From an uncultured Eggerthellaceae bacterium (GTDB lineage: Bacteria > Actinomycetota > Coriobacteriia > Coriobacteriales > Eggerthellaceae): a stretch of DNA of 5,461 bases. Made by a program: the position numbers and the translations under genes. Positions 1 through 5,415 of this stretch are shown piece by piece; position 1 is the first letter of the stretch, and every line of letters begins with the position of its first letter. The DNA lies in NCBI GenBank assembly GCA_946626265.1, contig CAMOUE010000149.1, positions 1 through 5,461 of the forward strand. Direction: 5' to 3'. The notes under the pieces were generated by a model that was not told where the DNA came from, made no database searches, and saw only the letters and a program-made list of their open reading frames with translations.

Positions 1-355
1 CCAGGTCCTTGGCCTTCTCGGTGGCGATGTCGCGGTCCTTGTGCACCCACGAGCATTGCTCGCGCAGGTTGGCGACTTCCAGCATGTAGGGGTTGATCGG
101 GGTGTCGGCGAGGAGCTTGCGCCACGTGGGCTCGTGCATGCGCGGCGAGCAGGCGCCGACGACGACGCGGTCGATGCCCTTCTCGATGATGGCGTTCTTC
201 ACGCCTTCTTGGCCGGGGTCCGAGCACGTGTACTTGTTCGTCTCGACGTAGACGACGTCGGGAAGCGAGCGCGCCATCTCGGCGACAGCCTCGACGTCGA
301 CGGTTGCGGCGATGTTGCTGCCGCAGTAGCAGAGGAAAACGCCGATTCTGCTCAT
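1..355 (-). CDS. hdrA: HdrA-like heterodisulfide reductase subunit A, N-terminal part (runs off the left edge)
   Basis: The reading frame opens at ATG 355 and stays open for 118 codons to the window edge, so only the N-terminal domain is visible. It begins MSRIGVFLCYCGSNIAATVD and carries the motifs expected of the HdrA N-terminal domain: a C-x-C-G pair at Cys9/Cys11, YTCSDPGQ around Cys44, and GACSPRMHEP around Cys69. In known HdrA proteins this domain precedes a thioredoxin-reductase-like FAD domain with ferredoxin inserts, where flavin-based electron bifurcation occurs; none of that lies in the window. The start overlaps the hdrB stop as ATGA (355-352), indicating translational coupling. 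An AAGGAGG site 7 nt upstream, inside the last hdrB codons, supports this start. A QmoA-type relative is possible, but adjacent hdrC and hdrB favour HdrA. The substrate in this organism is unknown; coenzymes M and B are not expected in such a bacterium. Confidence 0.9.
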   Translation of the reverse strand, partial: MSRIGVFLCYCGSNIAATVDVEAVAEMARSLPDVVYVETNKYTCSDPGQEGVKNAIIEKGIDRVVVGACSPRMHEPTWRKLLADTPINPYMLEVANLREQCSWVHKDRDIATEKAKDL

Positions 356-1380
356 CGTTTCGCCTCCTTCTCGCTCTCGGCCGCCTTCTTGGCCTTTTCC
401 GCCTTCTTTTGCGCGATTCTAGCTGCGATCTCGGCTTTCTTGCGCCGTTCTTCCGCCTGTGCGGCGAGGTCCGCTTCCTGCGCCTCGAGGGCGTCGAGCT
501 CGCGTCTGAGCAGGAGCATCTCGGCAGGGTGGAAGTGGATGTCGATTCCCACCTCCGCCGGCTCGGCTCCGAACGAGAGCCCTATGAGCTCGGTGAAGTA
601 GTAGCAGGGGATGTCGAAGGGCTTTTTGCCCTCGGCGATGCGGGCGCGGTTTATCTCGGCTTCCCGCATGTCGAGGTTGAGCATGCACAGCGGGCATGAC
701 GTGACGATGCAATCGGCGCCGTTCGCTGCCGCGTTTTCGAAGATGCGCTCGATCATGGGGCGCGCCTGCTTCGGGATCGCCATTTGCTGGGCGGCTCCGC
801 AGCATTCGGTCTTGAACGCCCAATCGACGGGTTCGGCCCCGATGAGCTCCATGAGCTCGTCCATGCTCCGGGGGTCCTCGACGTCGTCGAAATCGCAGAC
901 CTCAGCGGGGCGGACCATAGCGCAGCCGTAGTAGCAGGCGACTTTGAGGCAGCGGAGCTCGCGCGTGACGTGCTCGGCGATCGACGAGCGGACGTCGTCG
1001 GAAACGAACGCCTCGAGAAGGCTGACGACGTTCGCCTCGGCGTTGTAGGGCATGTCGATAAGCTCGCGCACATGCTCGAGGTTCTCGTCGCTCTCGCGTG
1101 CGAAGGCGAGGGAGGTCTTGAGCGAGCGGAAGCATCCTGCGCACGCTGCTACCACGTCGAGCCCGGGGAGCTCGCGTTCCGCGATCGCGAGGCTGCGGGC
1201 GGGCAAGGCTATGGCCAGCTCGGGGCTCGTCAGGGAGGCGGCTGAGGTGCCGCAGCAGTTCCAATCGGGGATGTCGACGAGTTCGAAGCCGATTCGCTCG
1301 CTGACGTATTTAGTCGAAACCGTGAACGACTTGCCCGTCGTCTCGGCGGAGCACCCGGGGAAGTTGGCGTATTTCATCAT
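352..1380 (-). CDS. hdrB: HdrB-like heterodisulfide reductase subunit B with two CCG domains and a charged C-terminal tail
   Basis: The 342-residue protein begins MMKYANFPGCS. It has two cysteine-rich CCG domains, which in characterised HdrB hold non-cubane 4Fe-4S clusters at the disulfide-reducing site. The first has Cys10, Cys42-Cys43, Cys80 and Cys83 (spacing CX31CCX36CXXC). The second has Cys153, Cys193-Cys194, Cys229 and Cys232 (CX39CCX34CXXC), with an extra Cys149 in CYYGC. All expected ligands are present, so the enzyme looks intact. From about residue 291 to the end the protein becomes a Lys/Ala/Glu-rich, probably helical or coiled-coil tail of about 50 residues, which is not part of the usual HdrB of roughly 290-300 residues. 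I chose ATG 1380 because GGGAGGTGA lies 8 nt upstream and homologues begin close to MKYAxxPGCS; a GTG at 1392 sits within that ribosome binding site. The gene starts 4 bp after the hdrC stop and overlaps hdrA by 4 bp, so the three are one operon. It is probably cytoplasmic, with no signal peptide or membrane segment. Confidence 0.93.
   Translation of the reverse strand: MMKYANFPGCSAETTGKSFTVSTKYVSERIGFELVDIPDWNCCGTSAASLTSPELAIALPARSLAIAERELPGLDVVAACAGCFRSLKTSLAFARESDENLEHVRELIDMPYNAEANVVSLLEAFVSDDVRSSIAEHVTRELRCLKVACYYGCAMVRPAEVCDFDDVEDPRSMDELMELIGAEPVDWAFKTECCGAAQQMAIPKQARPMIERIFENAAANGADCIVTSCPLCMLNLDMREAEINRARIAEGKKPFDIPCYYFTELIGLSFGAEPAEVGIDIHFHPAEMLLLRRELDALEAQEADLAAQAEERRKKAEIAARIAQKKAEKAKKAAESEKEAKR
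363..369 (-). promoter_or_regulatory. Ribosome binding site of hdrA, embedded in the hdrB 3' end
   Basis: Read on the minus strand, AAGGAGG at 369-363 lies 7 nt before ATG 355. It is formed by the Lys/Glu codons that end hdrB, so the charged HdrB tail and the hdrA translation signal share the same bases. Confidence 0.7.
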
Positions 1381-1384
1381 GTTG

Positions 1385-1957
1385 CTACTCACCTCCCTCG
1401 TCGGCGCCGAGCGCGCGGTCTATGAGGGCGGCGACTTCGGCGCGGCCCTTCGTGTTGTGGATCGCGACGCCGACCATCCTGCGCTTGAGCATGCGGGTCG
1501 CGTTTCCCATGTCCTGCGTGAAATGGCCGGACTTGAGGTTGTACATGGCGGCGAGGTACTGCTCGTTGGAAACGCCATGCGCCCTCACGTTGGCGATGAA
1601 CTCGTCGTCGAAGATGTCGGCTTCGGGGACCGGCCTTTTGCCCGCGCGCTTCGCGGCGATGCGCACGGCCCTCATGGTCGAGCAGATGTCGACGTTCTGC
1701 GGGCACCGGCTCGAGCAGACCGCGCATTGGGCGCAAATCCAGGGCGTTTTCGCGTCGAGCACGACGTCGAGCGCTCCCAGCTGCAGGAATCGGATTACCT
1801 CGCGCGGCATGAGGTCCATGCCTTCGGCGAGCGGGCAGCCGGCGGTGCATTTACCGCACTGATAACAGTCCTTCAGGTCTACACCGGCTTCCGTTGCGAT
1901 TTCCTTGCACGCTCTGATGTCTGCCTCGGAAATGCCCGATAGGTCTAGGGCGCGCAT
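1385..1957 (-). CDS. hdrC: HdrC-like heterodisulfide reductase subunit C (2x[4Fe-4S] ferredoxin-type)
   Basis: This 190-residue protein has two classical 4Fe-4S binding motifs. The first is CYQCGKCTAGCP with Cys31, Cys34, Cys37 and Cys41; the second is CAQCAVCSSRCP with Cys75, Cys78, Cys81 and Cys85. This is the pattern and size of HdrC, which relays electrons between the HdrA flavoprotein and the HdrB active site in the cytoplasm. The C-terminal third (FTQDMGNATRMLKRRMVGVA and the following AEVAALIDRA) resembles the helical end of HdrC proteins. No transmembrane segment is present, so it is not the HdrE- or DsrM-linked membrane type. ATG 1957 is preferred over an in-frame GTG at 1963, because that GTG is part of the AAGGAGGTG ribosome binding site. 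It is the first gene of the hdrCBA operon, preceded by a gene-free region of about 620 bp with candidate promoters. Confidence 0.92.
   Translation of the reverse strand: MRALDLSGISEADIRACKEIATEAGVDLKDCYQCGKCTAGCPLAEGMDLMPREVIRFLQLGALDVVLDAKTPWICAQCAVCSSRCPQNVDICSTMRAVRIAAKRAGKRPVPEADIFDDEFIANVRAHGVSNEQYLAAMYNLKSGHFTQDMGNATRMLKRRMVGVAIHNTKGRAEVAALIDRALGADEGGE
1389..1397 (-). promoter_or_regulatory. Ribosome binding site that fixes the hdrB start
   Basis: GGGAGGTGA (1397-1389 on the minus strand) overlaps the last hdrC codons and ends 8 nt before ATG 1380. Its own GTG (1392-1390) is in frame with hdrB and would give a protein 4 residues longer, but that GTG has only GAGGGAG directly abutting it and no room for a spaced site. 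This argues for ATG 1380. Confidence 0.75.
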
Positions 1958-1962
1958 GGCCA

Positions 1963-1969
1963 CCTCCTT
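1963..1969 (-). promoter_or_regulatory. Ribosome binding site that fixes the hdrC start
   Basis: AAGGAGG (1969-1963 on the minus strand) lies 5 nt before ATG 1957. The alternative GTG start at 1963 overlaps the last G of this site and would have no usable ribosome binding site, so the two extra residues (Met-Ala) of the longer form are probably not translated. Confidence 0.7.
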
Positions 1970-2092
1970 CCGTGGAAGCGGATACCAAGATTCGGCAGCT
2001 GCCCAGTCTCGGGTCTGCTTCCAAAATCGGTTTGTCTTGCAATTGCCTGGAACCTCTCGTTCGCCGCATTCAAAAGCGGCTTACCCGCAATC

Positions 2093-2120
2093 ATCATAAA
2101 ATGAGTTTATGCAGCAACAA
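2093..2120 (-). promoter_or_regulatory. Candidate hdrC promoter (TTGTTG - 16 nt - TATGAT)
   Basis: On the minus strand TTGTTG (2120-2115) and TATGAT (2098-2093) are separated by 16 nt, giving a plausible sigma-70-type promoter and a leader of about 130 nt before hdrC. An alternative pair, TTGCCG (2135-2130) and CATAAA (2111-2106) with an 18-nt spacer, overlaps it. The -10 box is a good match; the -35 is weak. Confidence 0.3.
2095..2111. repeat. AT-rich inverted repeat over the candidate hdrC promoter
   Basis: CATAAA (2095-2100) and TTTATG (2106-2111) are perfect 6-bp inverted arms around ATGAG. The dyad lies across the spacer and -10 elements of both candidate hdrC promoters, the position expected of a repressor operator. 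With arms this short and AT-rich it could be chance. Confidence 0.35.
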
Positions 2121-2237
2121 TCGGGCAATCGGCAACCGTTGTCTATTTCGGGGTCTAAAGCGCCCGGCCCCTGGCGTGCGGCTTTGGCGGATCGGAGCGG
2201 CGGCCTGGGCGATGGCGGATCGGGGCCTTGGCTTCGC

Positions 2238-2267
2238 CGAATTGCATCCACGCGTGGACCAAATTCG
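2238..2267. repeat. 30-bp operator-like dyad upstream of hdrC
   Basis: The centre is a perfect 12-bp palindrome, TCCACGCGTGGA (2247-2258). It is flanked on both sides, at equal distance, by CGAATT (2238-2243) and AATTCG (2262-2267). Only the 3-nt stretches between centre and arms fail to pair, so 24 of 30 bases are symmetric about 2252/2253. Outside it, CTTC (2232-2235) and GAAG (2267-2270) could extend the pairing across a 2-nt offset. This resembles a binding site for a dimeric regulator or a strong hairpin if transcribed. No regulator gene is visible in the window. Confidence 0.55.
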
Positions 2268-2331
2268 AAGTCTGTCATTGATTGGGGAGCTATTGTAGCG
2301 ACTTGGAATATAAAACCCCAGTTCAAAGGCA

Positions 2332-2337
2332 ATTATA
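2332..2337 (-). promoter_or_regulatory. Candidate -10 box TATAAT far upstream of hdrC
   Basis: A perfect TATAAT lies at 2337-2332 on the minus strand. The best -35 match, TTGTCA (2357-2352), is only 14 nt away, shorter than usual, so the box may need an activator or be non-functional. If used for hdrC, it would give a leader of roughly 370 nt that includes the 2238-2267 dyad. Confidence 0.25.
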
Positions 2338-2418
2338 CTGAAATGTGATAATGACAAGCCTCGATTTTGGGCCAATGACGGTTCGGCTGTGGTCGAAATA
2401 CCGAGGTTGATGCGATTT

Positions 2419-2434
2419 TGCGCGGAATCGCGCA
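2419..2434. repeat. Short GC-rich inverted repeat
   Basis: TGCGCG (2419-2424) and CGCGCA (2429-2434) form a perfect 6-bp stem with a GAAT loop. Neither strand has a T-run after it, so it is not a standard terminator. It could be a hairpin or protein site within the hdr upstream region. Confidence 0.35.
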
Positions 2435-2511
2435 GGGTCTTGAAATCAAGGTTGCTTGAAGCCAACGAATTGGAGGGGTAAAGCGTTGACGCGCTTCAGT
2501 CGATTTGAAAG

Positions 2512-2553
2512 ACGGGGCGCGGCAAGCTGCGGAAACAGCTTGCCGCGCCCCGT
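2512..2553 (-). terminator. Intrinsic terminator of the Ala/Glu-rich protein gene
   Basis: ACGGGGCGCGGCAAGCTG (2512-2529) and its exact complement (2536-2553) form a perfect 18-bp GC-rich stem with a 6-nt loop. It begins 24 bp after the stop codon of the gene at 3108-2578. On the minus strand the stem is followed by a short CTTTC, a weak T-tract, and on the plus strand by AAAA before the stem complement. With no plus-strand gene ending here, it most likely terminates the minus-strand transcript and separates it from the hdr operon. Confidence 0.8.
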
Positions 2554-2577
2554 AAAACCGCGGATGCCTTGTGCGTG

Positions 2578-3108
2578 CTACTCGGCTTGGACGGCTTCTT
2601 CGTCGGTGCTCGCAGCTTCGCCTTCGGCCGTCGCCTCGTCGGCGGCTGCGGCCTCGGCGGCCTCGACGGTCTCTTCGGCTATGATCTCGCCTTCGACCTC
2701 TTCGGAGGAGCCCCCGTCGTTTTTGCTGACGAGGCGCGAGATGGCGTCTTTCGCGATAGTGGCGGCAGCACCCGCCACGCCCGCCACGGCCTCGGCCGCG
2801 ACGTCGATGCCCGCCTTCACTTCGCCCTCCGCGGCGCCGGTGTTGCCGACCTGGCCGTCGCCGTCTACGTCGCGCCCGGTCGCTTCCTCTGCCTTGTTCT
2901 TGATGACCTCGTAGACGGCGTCGAGCCCTTGGGAGGCTTTATCGATTGCACCTTGGGCGACATTGCCAGCTGACTCCAAGGCGCTGTCCATGCCAGGGCG
3001 CGACTTGTCGGCCCATTCGTTGGCAGCTTCGGTGAATTCGGCGGTCTTCTCCTTGGCGAAGTCGGCGGTCTTACTCACTTGATTCTTGAAGTCGTCCAAT
3101 GTGGCCAT
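2578..3108 (-). CDS. Small acidic Ala/Glu-rich protein with one DxDxDG loop, function unknown
   Basis: I do not recognise a named family for this 176-residue protein. Residues 1-75 are Lys/Glu/Ala-rich and probably amphipathic helix (for example FKNQVSKTADFAKEKTAEF), in the style of LEA-like, CsbD-like or Rv0909-type antitoxin proteins. Residues 80-91 read DVDGDGQVGNTG; Asp80, Asp82 and Asp84 match the start of an EF-hand or dockerin-like calcium loop, but the 12th position is Gly rather than Glu. Residues 100-128 form a small-residue, mildly hydrophobic helix (VAAEAVAGVAGAAATIAKDA). Residues 131-176 are a low-complexity acidic tail of Glu, Ala, Asp and Thr. There is no signal peptide or clear membrane span, so it is probably cytoplasmic. 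ATG 3108 has AAGGAG 6 nt upstream. The gene appears monocistronic, with a 189-bp gap upstream and a strong terminator downstream. CTGACT with AT-rich sequence about 18 nt later (around 3168-3139) may be its promoter, weakly supported. A stress-protective or chaperone-like role is speculation from composition. Confidence 0.8.
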   Translation of the reverse strand: MATLDDFKNQVSKTADFAKEKTAEFTEAANEWADKSRPGMDSALESAGNVAQGAIDKASQGLDAVYEVIKNKAEEATGRDVDGDGQVGNTGAAEGEVKAGIDVAAEAVAGVAGAAATIAKDAISRLVSKNDGGSSEEVEGEIIAEETVEAAEAAAADEATAEGEAASTDEEAVQAE

Positions 3109-3297
3109 AGTCTGCTCCTTACCTTTGACCGGATTTGCCTCTATATTGCGATGATACTACTCATAGTCAGCAGCATGAAGCCTGAAGAACGGGGCGGGTG
3201 GTCACCTGCTGCGATTGCCCGCCGCAGCGACCTGTCGCCGTGCCCGCCGCGCCCTCGCCGCCGGTTCCATTAAGAAGGGGGCAGGCATCCCGCGATA

Positions 3298-4320
3298 TCA
3301 GTAGCGATCGAACATCGCCTGGATTTCAGCGGGGTCGTTCGTGCGCGCGAGCGCCAGCCTCAGGAGCACGGCCGCTTTCTGCGGGGCGAGGTCGTTGCCG
3401 TTTATCAGGTTTCCGCCGTAGGAATCGTCGCGCGTTATCATTCCCGCGCCGATGCGCGAGCTGCGCACGACGGGCACGCCCGAGCTTGCGAGCGCGACGA
3501 TCCGCTCGTTCCACTTTTTGCTGTAGCAGCCCGAGCCCGCACCTGCGACGACGATGCCCTGCGCGCCGTCTTTCACGAAGAAGTCGAGGACATTCGGGTT
3601 TGCGTCGACCGTGAAATAGGCCACTGCGACGGGAGGGAGCTCTTCGATGTCCTTCACGAAGAATTCGGTGTCGACCGTATGCGTCTTCGAAGATGCGTTG
3701 TAGAAATGCGGAACGCCGTCGACCATGTAGCCCATGCACCCGAAATCGCTTGCCGAGAACGCGTCGGTTTGGAACGTCGAGATCTTGCGAACGTCGCGTC
3801 CGCCGAATATGCCATCGGAGAAGACGACCATGACTCCGCGCCCGCGCGCTTGCGGGTTGCCCGCCAGCGCGATGGATTGCAGCAGGTTCATCGGCCCGTC
3901 GGGCGAAGTCGCCGTCGCCGGCCGCATGGCGCCGGTAACGACGATGGGCTTGTCCGTTTTCGCGACGAGGTTCAGGAAATACGCTGTCTCGTCGAGCGTG
4001 TCGGTGCCGTGGGTGATGACGAACCCGTCGATTTGCGGGTCGGCTGCCATGTCGTCGATCGCACGCGCGAGGGCGATCCAATGTGCGGCCGTGATGTCAT
4101 CGGAATTGACGTTGCAGATTTGGACTGCCTTCACGTCGGCGATGCTGCGCGCTCCATCCGCCATGTCCAACAGGGCGTTCACGTCGAGCTGGCCCGGCCG
4201 GTAGTTCGTGGCTTTGCCAAGTGAGCCCGCTCCCGCGATGGTGCCGCCCGTGGCGAGCACGGCCACGTTCGGGCGGTCGGGTTTGGATGTGCGGCGTGAA
4301 TCGATGCGGCCGTCGGTCAT
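3298..4320 (-). CDS. ansB: L-asparaginase, type II sequence class, without signal peptide
   Basis: The 340-residue protein hydrolyses L-asparagine to aspartate and ammonia, judged by clear full-length similarity to the bacterial asparaginase family. By hand alignment to the E. coli type II enzyme, the catalytic residues are present: Thr27 in ATGGTIAG, Tyr40 in TNYRPGQ, Ser73 in NSDDIT, Thr106-Asp107 in HGTDTLDETAYF and Lys179 in GGRDVRK. The C-terminus (LARTNDPAEIQAMFDRY) also follows the type II pattern. Differences include Asp74 where E. coli has Gln59, Cys265 at or near the position of Asn248, and a loop about two residues shorter near E. coli Glu283. The N-terminus (MTDGRIDSRRTSKPDRP) is polar and has no signal peptide, so the enzyme is likely cytoplasmic, unlike classical exported type II enzymes. 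ATG 4320 has GGAGGAG 5 nt upstream. A TAGAAT box at 4371-4366 could be its -10 element, without a good -35. It stands alone, with gaps of 189 and 221 bp to its neighbours. Confidence 0.95.
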   Translation of the reverse strand: MTDGRIDSRRTSKPDRPNVAVLATGGTIAGAGSLGKATNYRPGQLDVNALLDMADGARSIADVKAVQICNVNSDDITAAHWIALARAIDDMAADPQIDGFVITHGTDTLDETAYFLNLVAKTDKPIVVTGAMRPATATSPDGPMNLLQSIALAGNPQARGRGVMVVFSDGIFGGRDVRKISTFQTDAFSASDFGCMGYMVDGVPHFYNASSKTHTVDTEFFVKDIEELPPVAVAYFTVDANPNVLDFFVKDGAQGIVVAGAGSGCYSKKWNERIVALASSGVPVVRSSRIGAGMITRDDSYGGNLINGNDLAPQKAAVLLRLALARTNDPAEIQAMFDRY

Positions 4321-4541
4321 ACCGGCTCCTCCTCGTAAGGGCTTCCCGCTGTCTCGGCTGGTGAAATTCTACCGTAAAAGGGAGGCCGCCCGATGCGACG
4401 GCCGTCTGCGAATGCGCGTGCTATCATCTCGTGCCCGTGGGATTGACGAGGAATGACATAATCCAGATGGCGGCGCTGCTGGCGGTCGTCGCGTTCGCCA
4501 TCGTCGCAATCGTCCGCGACAAGGCATGCGAGCGAGTCGGC

Positions 4542-5378
4542 TCATTCGGTTTTCGCACGGGCGATAAGCTCGAGTTTCTCGGCGTGCGAGAGCCGCTTGA
4601 TCCGGTACTCGAGCGCGCTGGCGGTTGCGCGGTCGGGGGCTTCCCAAGTTGCCTCGACGCCCACGACGGGATGGGTGCGCGTGTACCTGGCCGCTTTGGG
4701 ACCGCGGCTCTTGTGCTCTTCGAGCCTACGCGCCATGTCCGTTGTGATGCCCGTGTAAAGTGAGCCGTCCTCGCATCGCAGGATGTAGACCGTATAGCTC
4801 GCCTGCGTGCGTACGTGAGCGCTCTCGCCTGCAATGCATTGCGCAATCGTTTCGACGGCGAGCGCAGTGCCCGCTGCGCTCGGGTGAACGCCGTCCGGTC
4901 GATACAGTTCGACTGGGCGTTCATGGTCGAAAAACGCGCTGCCAGCCTCGGCGACGAGGGCGTTTCCCACGAGGGCGGCTTCGCGGTACGCATTGGCGAG
5001 CTGCACGTGCATTTCCTTGCGCGAAACGCCCATCTTCTCGAGTTTCGAACAGGTAGGGGAGTAGGCCCATGTCGAAAACATGACGGGTGTGGCATCGGCA
5101 TCGTGAATGCGCTCGCAGAGGCGCGCCGCAGCTTCGAGGAAGCGCTCGCGATGCACGATCGGCCCATTGCTCGATTCCTGCAGGACGACGTAATCCCAGG
5201 ATTCGTTCGCAAGTGCCTGCTGGGTCAACGATCCAAGGCGCGTTTTGGGATTCAGATGCTCGGCAAGCCGGGCGCCGCCCCGTGCATGCACGGCGACGTC
5301 TGCGCTGAGCCTTTCGCTCAAAAGCAGGGGAAGGTCGTTCGCGGTCGTGAGGCTGTTTCCGAGCATGAGGATTTGCAT
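4542..5378 (-). CDS. Fusion protein: SGNH/GDSL-type hydrolase domain plus C-terminal GIY-YIG nuclease domain
   Basis: This single 278-residue frame holds two domains that normally occur as separate proteins. Residues 1-185 look like an SGNH hydrolase: MQILMLGNSLT with nucleophile Ser9, glycines 34-35 (block II), LQESSNGP with Asn71 (block III), and DGVHPSAAG with Asp162 and His165 (block V), giving a complete Ser-Asp-His set. Residues 193-274 match the small YhbQ/UPF0213-type GIY-YIG family: YTVYILRCEDGSLYTGITTD with Tyr198 and Tyr208, then RRLEEH with Arg218 and His222, and ALEYRIKRLS with Glu257 as the likely metal ligand. The domains join through a short linker (about GESAHVRTQA) without a stop or frameshift. 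No signal peptide is seen, so the protein is probably cytoplasmic. ATG 5378 is preferred because SGNH proteins of this type begin MKILxxGNS; an in-frame GTG at 5384 is possible. Neither has a clear ribosome binding site, so expression may be weak or leaderless. The substrate of the hydrolase and the DNA target are unknown. The domain calls are firm; the biological meaning of the fusion is not. Confidence 0.88.
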   Translation of the reverse strand: MQILMLGNSLTTANDLPLLLSERLSADVAVHARGGARLAEHLNPKTRLGSLTQQALANESWDYVVLQESSNGPIVHRERFLEAAARLCERIHDADATPVMFSTWAYSPTCSKLEKMGVSRKEMHVQLANAYREAALVGNALVAEAGSAFFDHERPVELYRPDGVHPSAAGTALAVETIAQCIAGESAHVRTQASYTVYILRCEDGSLYTGITTDMARRLEEHKSRGPKAARYTRTHPVVGVEATWEAPDRATASALEYRIKRLSHAEKLELIARAKTE

Positions 5379-5415
5379 GGGCACATGGTATCAAAACCAA
5401 GCAATTGGGGGTCGT

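Larger units (their letters stand above)
1958..2577. other. Gene-free region upstream of the hdr operon
   Basis: I see no convincing protein or RNA gene here. Short open frames exist on both strands but have no ribosome binding site or recognisable product. The right end holds the terminator of the Ala/Glu-rich gene (2512-2553). The rest is locally richer in A and T than the flanking genes and contains several dyads (2063-2080, 2095-2111, 2238-2267, 2419-2434), an 11-bp direct repeat spaced by 28 bp (2185-2195 and 2213-2223), and at least two sets of promoter-like hexamers pointing towards hdrC. The length and density of dyads suggest a regulated promoter or structured leader, but I recognise no riboswitch or known operator. 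Confidence 0.6.

Noticed and set aside
1052..1942. Long plus-strand open frame of 296 codons opposite hdrB and hdrC
   Set aside because: It lies entirely antisense to two genes with intact cysteine motifs and ribosome binding sites, has no recognisable domain, and is typical of codon-biased GC-rich DNA.
2845..2871. True EF-hand calcium-binding domain in the Ala/Glu-rich protein
   Set aside because: Only one loop is present, the 12th position is Gly instead of an acidic residue, and no flanking EF helices of the usual pattern are visible; only a loop resemblance is reported.
3208..3228. Inverted repeat GCTGCG/CGCAGC downstream of the asparaginase as a terminator
   Set aside because: The 6-bp stem with a 9-nt loop has no T-run on either side and lies about 70 bp past the stop codon, too weak to call.
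4397..4406. Palindrome GACGGCCGTC upstream of the asparaginase as an operator
   Set aside because: Ten symmetric bases in GC-rich DNA occur often by chance and the symmetry does not extend outward.
4424..5212. Minus-strand 262-codon open frame overlapping the SGNH-GIY-YIG gene in another frame
   Set aside because: Its translation is Ser/Arg/Ala-rich without motifs, while the overlapping frame shows two complete catalytic domains.
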